The notes beneath the pieces were generated by a model. That model had not been told where the DNA came from and ran no database searches. It saw only the letters and a list, made by a program, of their open reading frames with translations. Below are positions 22,173 to 30,987 of a DNA stretch of 64,000 bases, one piece after another. The translations under genes were made by a program, and so were the position numbers. The number at the start of each line of letters is the position of its first letter. The first letter of the stretch is position 1. The stretch is from Adineta vaga (taxonomy: Eukaryota; Rotifera), in assembly GCA_021613535.1 (NCBI GenBank), contig CP075494.1, positions 2,666,001 to 2,730,000 of the forward strand, given 5' to 3'.

Positions 22173-22345
22173 AAAGTAAATAATTTCAATCTTAAGAATA
22201 GATTATAGGTTTTTTTCTTTTTCTCATTGCGTTCTGTTAATTGATGCGTTTTGTATTCTTTGTCGAAGTACTTTTCTCTGAATTAATCGTTATAATTCGG
22301 AATTTCAAATGATAAAGTAATTGGAATAAGAATCGTTATTATTGT
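21503..22345. other. intergenic with TA microsatellite
   Basis: No gene. A (TA)n tract spans about 22136-22171. Confidence 0.5.
22136..22171. repeat. (TA)n microsatellite
   Basis: Uninterrupted alternating T and A over about 35 bp. Confidence 0.9.
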
Positions 22346-22410
22346 GGAGGGTGTGGGCGTGTCAGGATTTAGGTATTGGTTAAGAGTATAGCCTACGACC
22401 CACACCCTTT
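22346..22410. repeat. telomere-like hairpin R10, abutting an RT fragment
   Basis: The arms are GGAGGGTGTGGGCGTG and GACCCACACCCTTTG. It shares the TATTGGTTAAGAGTATAGC centre with R9. The right arm ends where the reverse transcriptase-like frame starts. Confidence 0.7.
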
Positions 22411-22493
22411 GTATTATCTACCAGAGTCACACAAACCAGGTATTCCACGTCGTCCCATTATTTCTGGTCTTAATCATCCAACCATTGAAATAT
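22411..22493 (+). mobile_element. Penelope/Athena-like reverse transcriptase fragment
   Basis: The + frame encodes YYLPESHKPG, then IPRRPIISGLNHPTIEI. The string KPG.P.RPIISGL.HPT is characteristic of the early RT motif of Penelope-like elements, which in bdelloids include the telomere-associated Athena group. The fragment is about 28 codons; the sequence beyond 22493 no longer reads as RT. No GIY-YIG domain or catalytic YxDD is visible, so it is an inert scrap. Confidence 0.6.
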
Positions 22494-23014
22494 ACTTTAT
22501 CGGGAGATATATTTTTTCGAAAAGAATCTGTCAAAATTCATGTCATCTCCAATGAAATTCAACAAGAGAGGAAAAGAAAGTATAAACAGTTCAAAGAGTT
22601 TTACAGAAATGGTAGAATTATTCTAGAAAATAATTGCTTATTTTGAAGCTCCAGAAGATGTTTCCGTTGTCCGTAACCGATTGGAAAATGACTATATCGA
22701 AACACTATTAAACTTTTCTTCGAATCGCATCTTGTTTGGCATATATTTCTAAGGATAGAAGTAATTAAAGATACCGTGACTGACAATACGAATGCACTTT
22801 CATATTCAGTAAAAAGAAAAGATTTTTTCTAGCAGAAATTTACTTTTCAATGACTTTTAATTAAAATAATGAGTTAATAAGTTCAAAGAAAATGAATGGA
22901 ATCACGCAAAAGAGACTTATGAGTTTAAATGGAATTCTTCTTTAGATAAACTGACTCCGCTTTGACGTAGTTTTCATTTTTTATAATACTCAAATTCAGA
23001 AAGAATTTCAACTT
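22494..23014. other. intergenic
   Basis: No supported gene; possibly further decayed retroelement sequence just after the RT scrap. Confidence 0.35.
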
Positions 23015-24011
23015 ATGTCATCGACTAGTGTCTTAATTAATCAAATAAATACAGCAACAACAACAGTTGTATTTGGTATTTTATGTATAAATTTTATCTT
23101 AGGTTCAGCAAGTTTAATATTCAATATCATTATCTTTACACGTCCAAAACTTCGTCAACAACCATGTTCAATTTATTTTCTGACATCCATCATGTTTGAG
23201 TTTATTTGTGATCTATATCATCTTACCTGTTCGAATTGTTTCAAATAGTTTCAATGAAGATTTAGCAAATTATAATTTATTTATATGTAAAACTGAATTT
23301 TTCTTATTTTTTTCTGTTCGTGCAACATCATGTTGGGCTATTGTATTTGCATGTGTCGATCGATATTTTCATAGTTCATCCCATATTAAATTACGTCGAA
23401 TGAGTTCATTAAAAATAGCGAAAATAACAATTATCATAGGAAGTATTATTGTCTCACTTTCTTATTCTCATATGATTGTTTATTATCTTATCAAAACAGT
23501 ATCAAATCAATATGGAAATGTGATATCAGTATGTACTGATCAGAATGGAAATTATGCTACATTTATTGCATTTTGGCATATGATATTATATTCACTTGGT
23601 CCAACGATCTTTTTGTTTTTATTTGGATGTTTAACATTATATAATCTTCGAGAACGTCGTCAAATAGTTCCTATGGGAAATGAAAATAATCGAAATATTC
23701 GTCGAACAGATAATCAATTATTAAAAATGTTAGCAGGACAAGTATTTGTGATTGTTATTGCAACATTACCCTTTTCATTTTGTCGAATTTATGTTTCATT
23801 ATCAGAAAATGTAGCAAAAGATACATTAAGACTTGCACAAGAAAACCTTGCAATTAAAACTTTGGGTGCAATGACATATTTTACACATTCAACTACTTTT
23901 TATCTCTATACTTTATCGGGAACTATTTTTCGTAAAGAATTTTGGAAAATTATTGGAAGAATTTGTCATTTAAGAAAAAAACGATCAAACATAATTTTTA
24001 TTGAAAAATGA
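23015..24011 (+). pseudogene. rhodopsin-like receptor with a single frameshift
   Basis: The frame from 23015 gives an extracellular tail, TM1 (FGILCINFILGSASLIFNIIIF) and the start of TM2 (CSIYFLTSIM). The protein then continues correctly only in the next frame (LSLFVIYIILPVRIVSNSFN) and runs to 24011. The slip is at about 23190-23198 and amounts to one base. Downstream there is CVDRYF (DRY box), TM5, a basic loop, TM6 (FVIVIATLPFSFCRIYV) and TM7. The restored length would be about 325 aa. All other parts look intact, so this is either a very recent pseudogene or a sequencing indel. Confidence 0.75.
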
Positions 24012-24459
24012 AAGAGCTATGGCTATTCGTCAAACATAACAACATGAAGAATATTATATGAATTGTTTTGTCAAGAAGAGCATCTATGTAAAGAGTTGAA
24101 AAATTTTCGAAAAAAAAATAAATTAAATTTCTATTATTCATCATAACATATCTATACATGTGCAAGAAAAGTCTGTGGAGAATGTAATCTATTTCCAATC
24201 AATTGTTCGCTGAAAACTTTGTGAAATTTTTGTTTGATAAGAAACAATAGTCTTTCGAAATTCAGTTTTATAGGGATGGGTGTATTGGTCGTAACATCAA
24301 CCACACGCACTCGTCTCACACACTTTTCATAGGTTTAGTTTTTTCGAACATTTAAGCAAGAATTAAAAACAACTTGTATGTATCAGAAAAAGAAATTTCT
24401 CGAAAAATCAGAGTGTCTGGGCCTTGTACTTGAAGGATTATATTCTGATTTTGAGTTTT
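24012..24459. other. intergenic with hairpin R11
   Basis: No supported gene between the receptor and the WW gene. Confidence 0.4.
24273..24326. repeat. telomere-like hairpin R11 (degraded)
   Basis: GGGATGGGTGTATTGG is followed after about 15 bp by CCACACGCACTC and CACACAC. Pairing is poor. Confidence 0.4.
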
Positions 24460-25437
24460 TTAAGAATTGGATTGTATATCAACGTTAGAGGATTCTTCTT
24501 GATGTTCACTGTCTGTCCGTGGGTCTTTCCATGTTGTTCTCCTGTTTGCTGGAATAAAAAAAGAAAATATTCCTGCTGTAAGTCAAATATAAATATGAAA
24601 ATAATCATTTTTCTTTACTATGATCAATGTAGTAATGACGCCCATCTGGTGATGTGCGTACTTCCCAATTATCCTAGAAATAGTAAACAGTTCTATCAGA
24701 GCATGTCCCACTCGAAAGGATTTATTCTCTTACCGGTAATGGACCGTTCTGTATTATTTCTGGATGAGTAGACGGTTGGTGCATCAGTTTGCCTGTTCGT
24801 GGATCAATCTATGCATGCATACAATGTATGAAATCATAGTATACGACAAAGTAACTATATCCAATGAATTACGTAAGTAACTTTTTTATTAATACGATCA
24901 ATGAAAAACATTCGGTTGCCATCGGTTTCTGCTATATCCCATCCAGCTGGTAATGGACCGAGATCATCACTTGACTTTATGATATGACATTCACTTTGAT
25001 CTCCAGTTTTTAATTGTTCAGTCGAATTCGCTCTAAAATCAGGCATAATCAAGTGTGTCAAATTAAACGATAGAAATTAACATACTTCTGAGTGTTAGGA
25101 AGATTCCATGTAGTCATGCGAAGGTTATGATCTGCGTAGTATATCCGAATAGCATCCTTACGTTCTATGACGATAAACAGAGAAATTTTAAAAAAAGAGC
25201 AGTACGTGTACAGTATTATCTTCTCAACCTTGAGGCAAAGACTCATTAACTTTCACTTCGTTGTCATCCGGATGAGGTGTCGTTTCTACACTAAAATAGC
25301 TTGATACAGTTTGATAGATCATAGAAAATGAACAGACCTCATTTACTTGTATTATGTTGTTCTCAGGTACGAATTGAGCCAATGGTTGGTTAAATTAGGC
25401 GTACTCATATCAATAGATGCACTTTCAAAAAACGTTT
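24460..25437 (-). CDS. multi-WW-domain protein, NEDD4-family-like but without a HECT domain
   Basis: Several minus-strand exons give WW domains in series. The 5'-most, from about 25200, has RIYYADHNLRMTTWNLP. A central one (about 24960-24889) has LGPLPAGWDIAETDGNRMFF and joins at a GTAATT donor to IDPRTGK (from about 24809). A third has GPLP before a GTAAGA intron (donor 24733), then DNWEVRTSPDGRHYYIDH from 24673, completed by NRRTTWKDPR. Spacing and sequence resemble the WW array of NEDD4/Su(dx)-type ubiquitin ligases, which bind PPxY proteins. Frame ends with a stop at 24460 soon after the last WW, so no HECT ligase domain follows. The first WW lacks its first Trp because the expected LPQGW site reads LPQG then TGA at the splice point. 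Gene model is approximate and the 5' end is not found. Confidence 0.55.
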
Positions 25438-26747
25438 CTAAAAATTTTAAAATACAATAAAAGAGTAAATCGATTATAGTTTTGAAATATCAATTCTCGA
25501 TCTTATTTTTGCACTCTCAATCTCTTAGAAAGATATCATCTGAACTAGTAAGGCAGAAAAAAGTCGGAAAAATATATTGTATTCGTAATGAAATAGATAG
25601 GTGTAGAATTTTGGAACATCTATAGGCAAGCGACTATTATACTAAAATCGACTAGGCATGCACTAGATTTGAATATTCCAGTTACTTCTATTTAGTTGAT
25701 AAAGCAATATATGAGTTTTTTTTATTTACTCATGTGACCTGTGAGGAGAAATACGTCATGTTGGAAAAAGAAGGAAAAAGATCGGCATAAAAAAATCAAC
25801 AATATGTTATACGAAGTGGAAGAGAAATACAGTGGAGTGCAAAAGTCCTTGCCCCTTGTATGGACCACCCTTCTGAAATCAGATCTCGAGCAGTTTTCTT
25901 AGATTTTTTTAAACAACGTTATCAAAAGTAAGAGCAGATCAAAATGTATCTATTTACAAGGAAAATCATCGAAAATGGCCTTCGGCTAGAGAGACAAAGT
26001 ATTCACGAGGAAACCTTACTTCATCAAAAATCGAAAGAAAATCTCATTTACATTATTGACATGATTGACCGTGAAAATCTTGTCAAAAAGACTATCCGCA
26101 GAAAGCTCTACGTCCGAACTGTATAACTATTTCTTCAAATGACTGAGAGCGATGACGTACGATAAGGTTTAGAGGACTGAAAAAGTACATTAACCTAAAA
26201 AAAAGGGAGAAGTCGTCAAATTGATGTTTTTCCACGAAGTTGATGTTAATTCTCTAAAAATCGTCATATATACTGCAGAGGTAACGAAAGGTCTCCATCT
26301 AAATTTCGTTATAGTAGGTATCAGGTTTATATCAAGGACTTTCTTTCTTTCAAATTTTCAAAAAAAACCCGGATGATATCAAACGTTATCTACTCTTTAT
26401 AAAAAAAATCATTGAAGTCTGAATCATGATATAGTTATTGTTTGGAAAAAGAAATGAATAAATATATACTTTTAACTATCTGTTATTCGTCGGTATAATG
26501 AGTGCTAAGATGATTCATCTTAACAGATGCTTATACAATTTGCTTCATTACTAGATTTTATCTATGAAAACATAATTCAGTTCGTAAGATAAGTGTCAGA
26601 ATCATAATTAAAATAATAATTTTCTTCCCTCCATATTATCTGTGTAGTTGATTCACCGAAAACGAGTTTGTTATCTAATTCCGTTTGTTTATTACAATAA
26701 CACCATCATATATATATATATACACCAGTTTCTTTTCTATAATACAA
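25438..26747. other. intergenic with a Tc1-like terminal repeat
   Basis: No recognised gene; the open frame at 25944-26126 has no family signature. A (TA)n patch lies near 26710. Confidence 0.35.
25828..25855. mobile_element. Tc1-like terminal inverted repeat, single end
   Basis: TACAGTGGAGTGCAAAAGTC followed by CTTGCCCC matches the usual start of Tc1-type elements (TA target plus CAGTG...AAAAGTC). The opposite end was not found within the next 2 kb, so this is a solo end or a decayed non-autonomous copy. Confidence 0.45.
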
Positions 26748-27076
26748 TGTCAATGAATAGCGAAATGCATCAACAAGAAATTCCAAAATCAACTTTGACT
26801 GATGAGGTATCACTTTCAAGTAACGATCAAGTAGTCAGCAAATCTACAATACATGAATTACAGAATCATTCATCAAACAATAACTTAACATCTAAATCAG
26901 AGTCGCAACAAGATGTTATACTCAATGTTGATGATCGTTTTGGTCAACGATGGCATCTTGAGGCTGAGGGTGTGAGTATGAGTGTGAGAGAAGAAGAGAT
27001 ACACCCACACCCACACCCTCAAGATGCTGAACAATTAAAGAATCATTTTTATATTGAGAAGTTAGGAAAGCTATAG
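26748..27076 (+). CDS. hypothetical hydrophilic protein with hairpin-derived insert, 109 aa
   Basis: The ATG at 26748 is the first in a good position; the frame continues to 26648 without clear coding character. The product is Ser/Asn/Gln-rich and has no recognisable domain. Residues of about 72-92 are coded by hairpin R12, giving acidic REEE and a HPHPHP run. Before and after the insert, DDRFGQRWHLEA and DAEQLKNHFYIEKL look like ordinary protein. The 3' half of the locus is repeated about 1.05 kb downstream without an open frame. It could be a 5' exon of a longer gene. Function unknown. Confidence 0.3.
26960..27022. repeat. telomere-like hairpin R12
   Basis: The outer arms CATCTTGAGG and CTCAAGATG extend the inner GGGTGTGAGTATGAGTGTG / CACCCACACCCACACCC pairing. 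The centre is AGAGAAGAAGAGATA. It is the best example of extended terminal pairing and sits inside an open frame. Confidence 0.75.
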
Positions 27077-28016
27077 TCAGTTGACTGTTTTTATAATCGA
27101 TTTCCAATGTTAATTGGCAACTCGAAGCGATTGTAGTGTGCTTTTTTTCTAAGAATGAATAAACAAACAAACAACATAAGCAATGAAATTTTCATTTTTC
27201 TTCTCCAAATCATAAATTAATAAAACAGCTGTTGTGTATAATCAAGTGAAAGAATGCAATATCCGTCGTGAAATGAAGTCTGCTTTTATTACAATTCTAA
27301 TAATCAGACATAGAAGTTTGTTGATGATTTCAGGAAAAATCTGTCAATCATGCTCGCAATATCGCATACATCAATATTGGCAGTCATAAGAGAATAGTAA
27401 ATATTCTTTATCACGTCCCGAGAATAAAATGAACAGCATTTTATCAACGTTCCGCCTCTTTTATGGATTGTCATCAATAGAAATTGAATCAACATAGGAT
27501 TTTGATATAATTCAAGTGTTGAATTAGTGGTTATAAAACGACGAAAATAATAGATAACTAGAGCTTTCGACCCATCCGGGGCTTTAAAAAAAAGATTTTT
27601 CTAAGTCAAATATATGGTTGATAGCCAGAACCGGACATGAATGAAAGTATCATTGGCATCTGCAAAAAAAATGACGACATGAGCGGTATGTATATTGACT
27701 TATTCTTTATCTTTGCATTTCTCTCTATTAAAATTCACATTCTCAATCATTAATTATTCAGTTTAAGTCATTTTTGATATAATATAATATTCTGTTCTTG
27801 ATCATATGTATATTAAAATAATGATAGAAAAGATAAAAATCGTTGAATGAATAAAGAAGAAAAAAAAAGATTTGATAAATCGATAAAAAAAGAAAAAGAA
27901 GAAAAAAGAACGATAGTCAAGTTCAAATGATATTATCAAATCTAAATCAGAGTCAAATCAGAGTCGCAACATGTTGAGATGTTACACTCAATGTTGATGA
28001 TCGTTTTGGTCAAAGA

Positions 28017-28059
28017 GAAGAAGAGATAAACCCGCAACCACCCACACCCACACCCCAAG
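28017..28059. repeat. telomere-like element R13, right half only
   Basis: It retains AGAAGAAGAGATAAACCC and CCACCCACACCCACACCCC but no left arm. It is the R12 copy within the tandem duplication. Confidence 0.7.
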
Positions 28060-28357
28060 ATCTAATGATTTGCTATTTATTATATTTTCCAACTTGCTAC
28101 AATACCACTGGTTTCGAAACCAATCGAAAGCTGAACAATTAAAGAATCATTTTTATATTGAGAAGTTAGGAAAGTGAGAAGTCAGTTGCTGCTTTATAAA
28201 TCGATTTTTTATATTGGCAACTGAAGAAACTTGGTCTAGTGTGAGTTTTATTTTTCTATGATGAAAACAACATAAAACAACATTAAGCAACAATTTTCAT
28301 TTTTCTTGTCCAAATCATAAATTTATGCAAAACAGCTGTTGTATATAGTCCACATTG

Positions 28358-28918
28358 GTTTACAATACTTCCGCAGAAACTAAAGCTTATACAGCAAATA
28401 AAGAACTTGCATATATATCTGTAGTTGATTTAAAATTAAATAAATATTTACATAAAATCGATGCACCATTTGGAAGTGAAAATCTTTGTTGTTCATCTGA
28501 TGGTCAATTTATATTTCTAAGTACATTATCAACATCAACTCAAATGTCAATTGTTGAAACAAAAACAGATGAAATTCTTTATCATATTAATTTAGATTAT
28601 CCACCAAGTGGTTTTATTATTTCACCAATAAATTCATCAATAATTTATGTTAGACATATGAATGTTGCTTATGATGATGGATTTCATTCTGTTGATCAAG
28701 GATTTTTACAAGAAATTAATTTTGAAACGAAAAATTTAGGAAGAAAAGTTCAAATTGGTAAAAATCCAATTAATATTATTATTACAAAAAATGGAAAATT
28801 AGCTTTTATTTCTTGTGGAATGAGTCATAGAATTGATATTGTTGATTTAGATCAAATGGAACTTATTGGAAATATTCAAACATCACTTTCACCTCATGGA
28901 TTAATTTTTGCTCCTTAA
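28358..28918 (+). pseudogene. 3' fragment of a beta-propeller (YVTN/NHL-like) protein
   Basis: The open frame starts exactly where the tandem duplication ends and has no ATG at its beginning. The product shows repeated blades: AYISVVDLKLNKYLHKID, then FIFLSTLSTSTQMSIVETKT, and later LAFISCGMSHRIDIVDLDQM with GNIQTSLSPHGLIFAP at the stop. This is the pattern of YVTN-type propellers, which are mostly secreted or periplasmic-like binding proteins. About half a propeller is present. Either earlier exons are missing or it is a truncated gene fused to the duplicated segment. Confidence 0.55.
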
Positions 28919-29892
28919 AACTTTTTCTTTCGTAATTATTTTTAGATTTAAATAAATACATTCATCTATCTGTGTACTTCACTGATTATGGTTCTCGAAA
29001 AGCAAAGTGTATATTCTATTTTTATTAGTGTATCATACTATAATGATAAACTGATTATGATTCCCACGGTACACTTCACAATACAATCCACACTTGTATA
29101 GAAAGATGAGAATATGTCTCCGAAATGCAGGATATATGACATCACTCTTCTTATTTGGATAAAAATATCATTTTCTTTTTCTTAGAATATTGTTGAGTTT
29201 TCTATCCTTTGTAATTCTTTTTCTATAAAAAGATATTCAAATCAACTAAAAGGTTCATGTTTAAGTGAATAATCTTCATATCTAATTTGTTATTTTTAAT
29301 TAATTATTTAAAAAAGATTTATCTTAAAGAAAGTCATATCGATTGAATAAATATTTATATTAGAAGATTTAAGAATACAAATATAGAACTTAGTTATATT
29401 TATTTTTATCTCAGAACTCATATTGATTCACTTAGAGAAATAAATAGAATCTTTTCTTTTTTTTTTCTTTCCTAAAGAAAAACATGACATACGATGTTGA
29501 TGATACAGAGATGCTTCAGATTTCAAGTATCAAATACTCAACAAAGAATATTAGTACTATTTACATAGTCTATGATCTTAAACGAACTTCTTTTTTTTTC
29601 TGCTTCTCTTCATTTTCATTAATAAGATCGTTTTCTCATTACATTTTTCTTTTGCTTACAGGTAAATAATTTCCTGTTATGACCTTTTCTTTTTTTGATT
29701 GACATTTCCGTTGTCGTTGGTTCGATCATATATATATCTAAGAAAATCGATTCGAGTAGATAAAAAGGTAAAGTATATTTTAAATTATTCACGAAAAGAA
29801 ATTGATCAAACAATAATATAAAATTGACATGATTAGAAAGAATATATTCTTGTTGATTCTTTTCAGAACATTTTCTTTCTCAACAAAACAAA
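28919..29892. other. intergenic
   Basis: Near 29104-29150 it holds a weak copy of the GCAGGATATGTGACAC repeat. Very AT-rich, no supported gene. Confidence 0.4.
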
Positions 29893-30987
29893 ATGAATTG
29901 TATGGAAATATTTCAAGAAAAAAATTATTCATTATTAATATTAAATCAAGCATTTAGTGATGATTCAGGATCATGGTGGTGGTGGATCAATATTATTGGT
30001 AAGAAAAAGAAAAAAAAACTTCTTTTTTTTTTTGAAATAAAAATAAAAATATTTAAAGGAACACTTCTATTTGGTTTCATTGGTTTAATTGGTAATATCA
30101 TATGTTTATTTGTTGTTTATCGTTTTCCATTATCATCTCATTCATTTGTTGAATATCTTCGTGTATTATCATTATTTGATTTTTTAACATTATTTTATGA
30201 AGTTATTCAATCATTAAATGATTTATTAAAATATTTATTTTTAAAAACATTCTTAAATTTATCTTCATCAATTCTTTGTAAATTTTATGAATATTTCAAA
30301 TATACAATTATTTTATTATCTTGTTGGATTATTGTTTTATTAACCATTGATCGTTATATACTTGTTTGTAAGCCTTTTTCAAAAACATTTCCAAAATTAT
30401 CTCAAAAATTTTGTAATTCAAAATGTGCAAAACGTTTTATATTTTTAATTATTTTATTATCATTATTAATTAATATACCACATTTAATATTTAAAGAATG
30501 GTATTGTCGACCAAATAATTATCAACATAGTGTAATATTTTATCAAAAATATTCATTAAATCAAACAAATTTTCAAGATATTTGTTCATGTCGAATATCA
30601 CAAAAATTGCAAAGAAATAAAATGAAATTTTTTATTATTTGGCATCATTATATATTTCATTTATTTTTCTATACAATTATTCCTTCAATTATTTTAATTA
30701 CAAGTTATAAAAATCATTGTAATATTCATTTAATTTTAACATTTCGTATATTAAAACGATTAACTGAATTATTAAATATTTGTGCATTGGGTATAAATTT
30801 CTTTTTATATATATTAGGTGTAAATCATTATCGTTCATCAACAATTCGTATGTTAGGTTTACATCATTATCATATGTTTTCGAAATATTTAATTATTGAA
30901 CATAAAAATTTTCAAACATTTAATCAAAATATTGATTCAACAAAAATGAAATTTTTAAAAACAAATTCAACTTCATTCATGGAATGA
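29893..30987 (+). CDS. rhodopsin-like receptor with apparent loss of the TM6 region
   Basis: A 60-nt intron (29999-30058, GTAAGA/AAAG) falls at the start of TM1 and joins in frame to a 344-aa product; unspliced reading would add a lysine-rich run. TM1 (LLFGFIGLIGNIICLFVVY) has the GN motif; TM3 ends in TIDRYILVCKP (DRY), and TM4 and TM5 (FFYTIIPSIILI) follow. After TM5 the sequence goes almost directly to a TM7-like segment (LNICALGINFFLYILG) with no room for a normal third loop, TM6 and third extracellular loop. No intron signal was found there. It may be a non-functional or decoy receptor, or carry an unseen deletion. Confidence 0.75.
   Translation: MNCMEIFQEKNYSLLILNQAFSDDSGSWWWWINIIGKKKKKKLLFFFEIKIKIFKGTLLFGFIGLIGNIICLFVVYRFPLSSHSFVEYLRVLSLFDFLTLFYEVIQSLNDLLKYLFLKTFLNLSSSILCKFYEYFKYTIILLSCWIIVLLTIDRYILVCKPFSKTFPKLSQKFCNSKCAKRFIFLIILLSLLINIPHLIFKEWYCRPNNYQHSVIFYQKYSLNQTNFQDICSCRISQKLQRNKMKFFIIWHHYIFHLFFYTIIPSIILITSYKNHCNIHLILTFRILKRLTELLNICALGINFFLYILGVNHYRSSTIRMLGLHHYHMFSKYLIIEHKNFQTFNQNIDSTKMKFLKTNSTSFME

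Larger units (their letters stand above)
26893..28350. repeat. diverged tandem duplication, copies about 1.05 kb apart
   Basis: Copy A (about 26893-27240) and copy B (about 27943-28350) share long blocks, for example ATGTTGATGATCGTTTTGGT, AAAGAATCATTTTTATATTG and AAACAGCTGTTGTGTATA/AAACAGCTGTTGTATATA, in the same order. Copy B has lost the left arm of the hairpin and carries an extra insert of about 75 bp after the right arm. The spacer (27241-27942) shows no gene. Confidence 0.8.

Noticed and set aside
24424-24771. + strand 115-aa frame
   Set aside because: Opposite strand carries WW-domain exons in the same interval.
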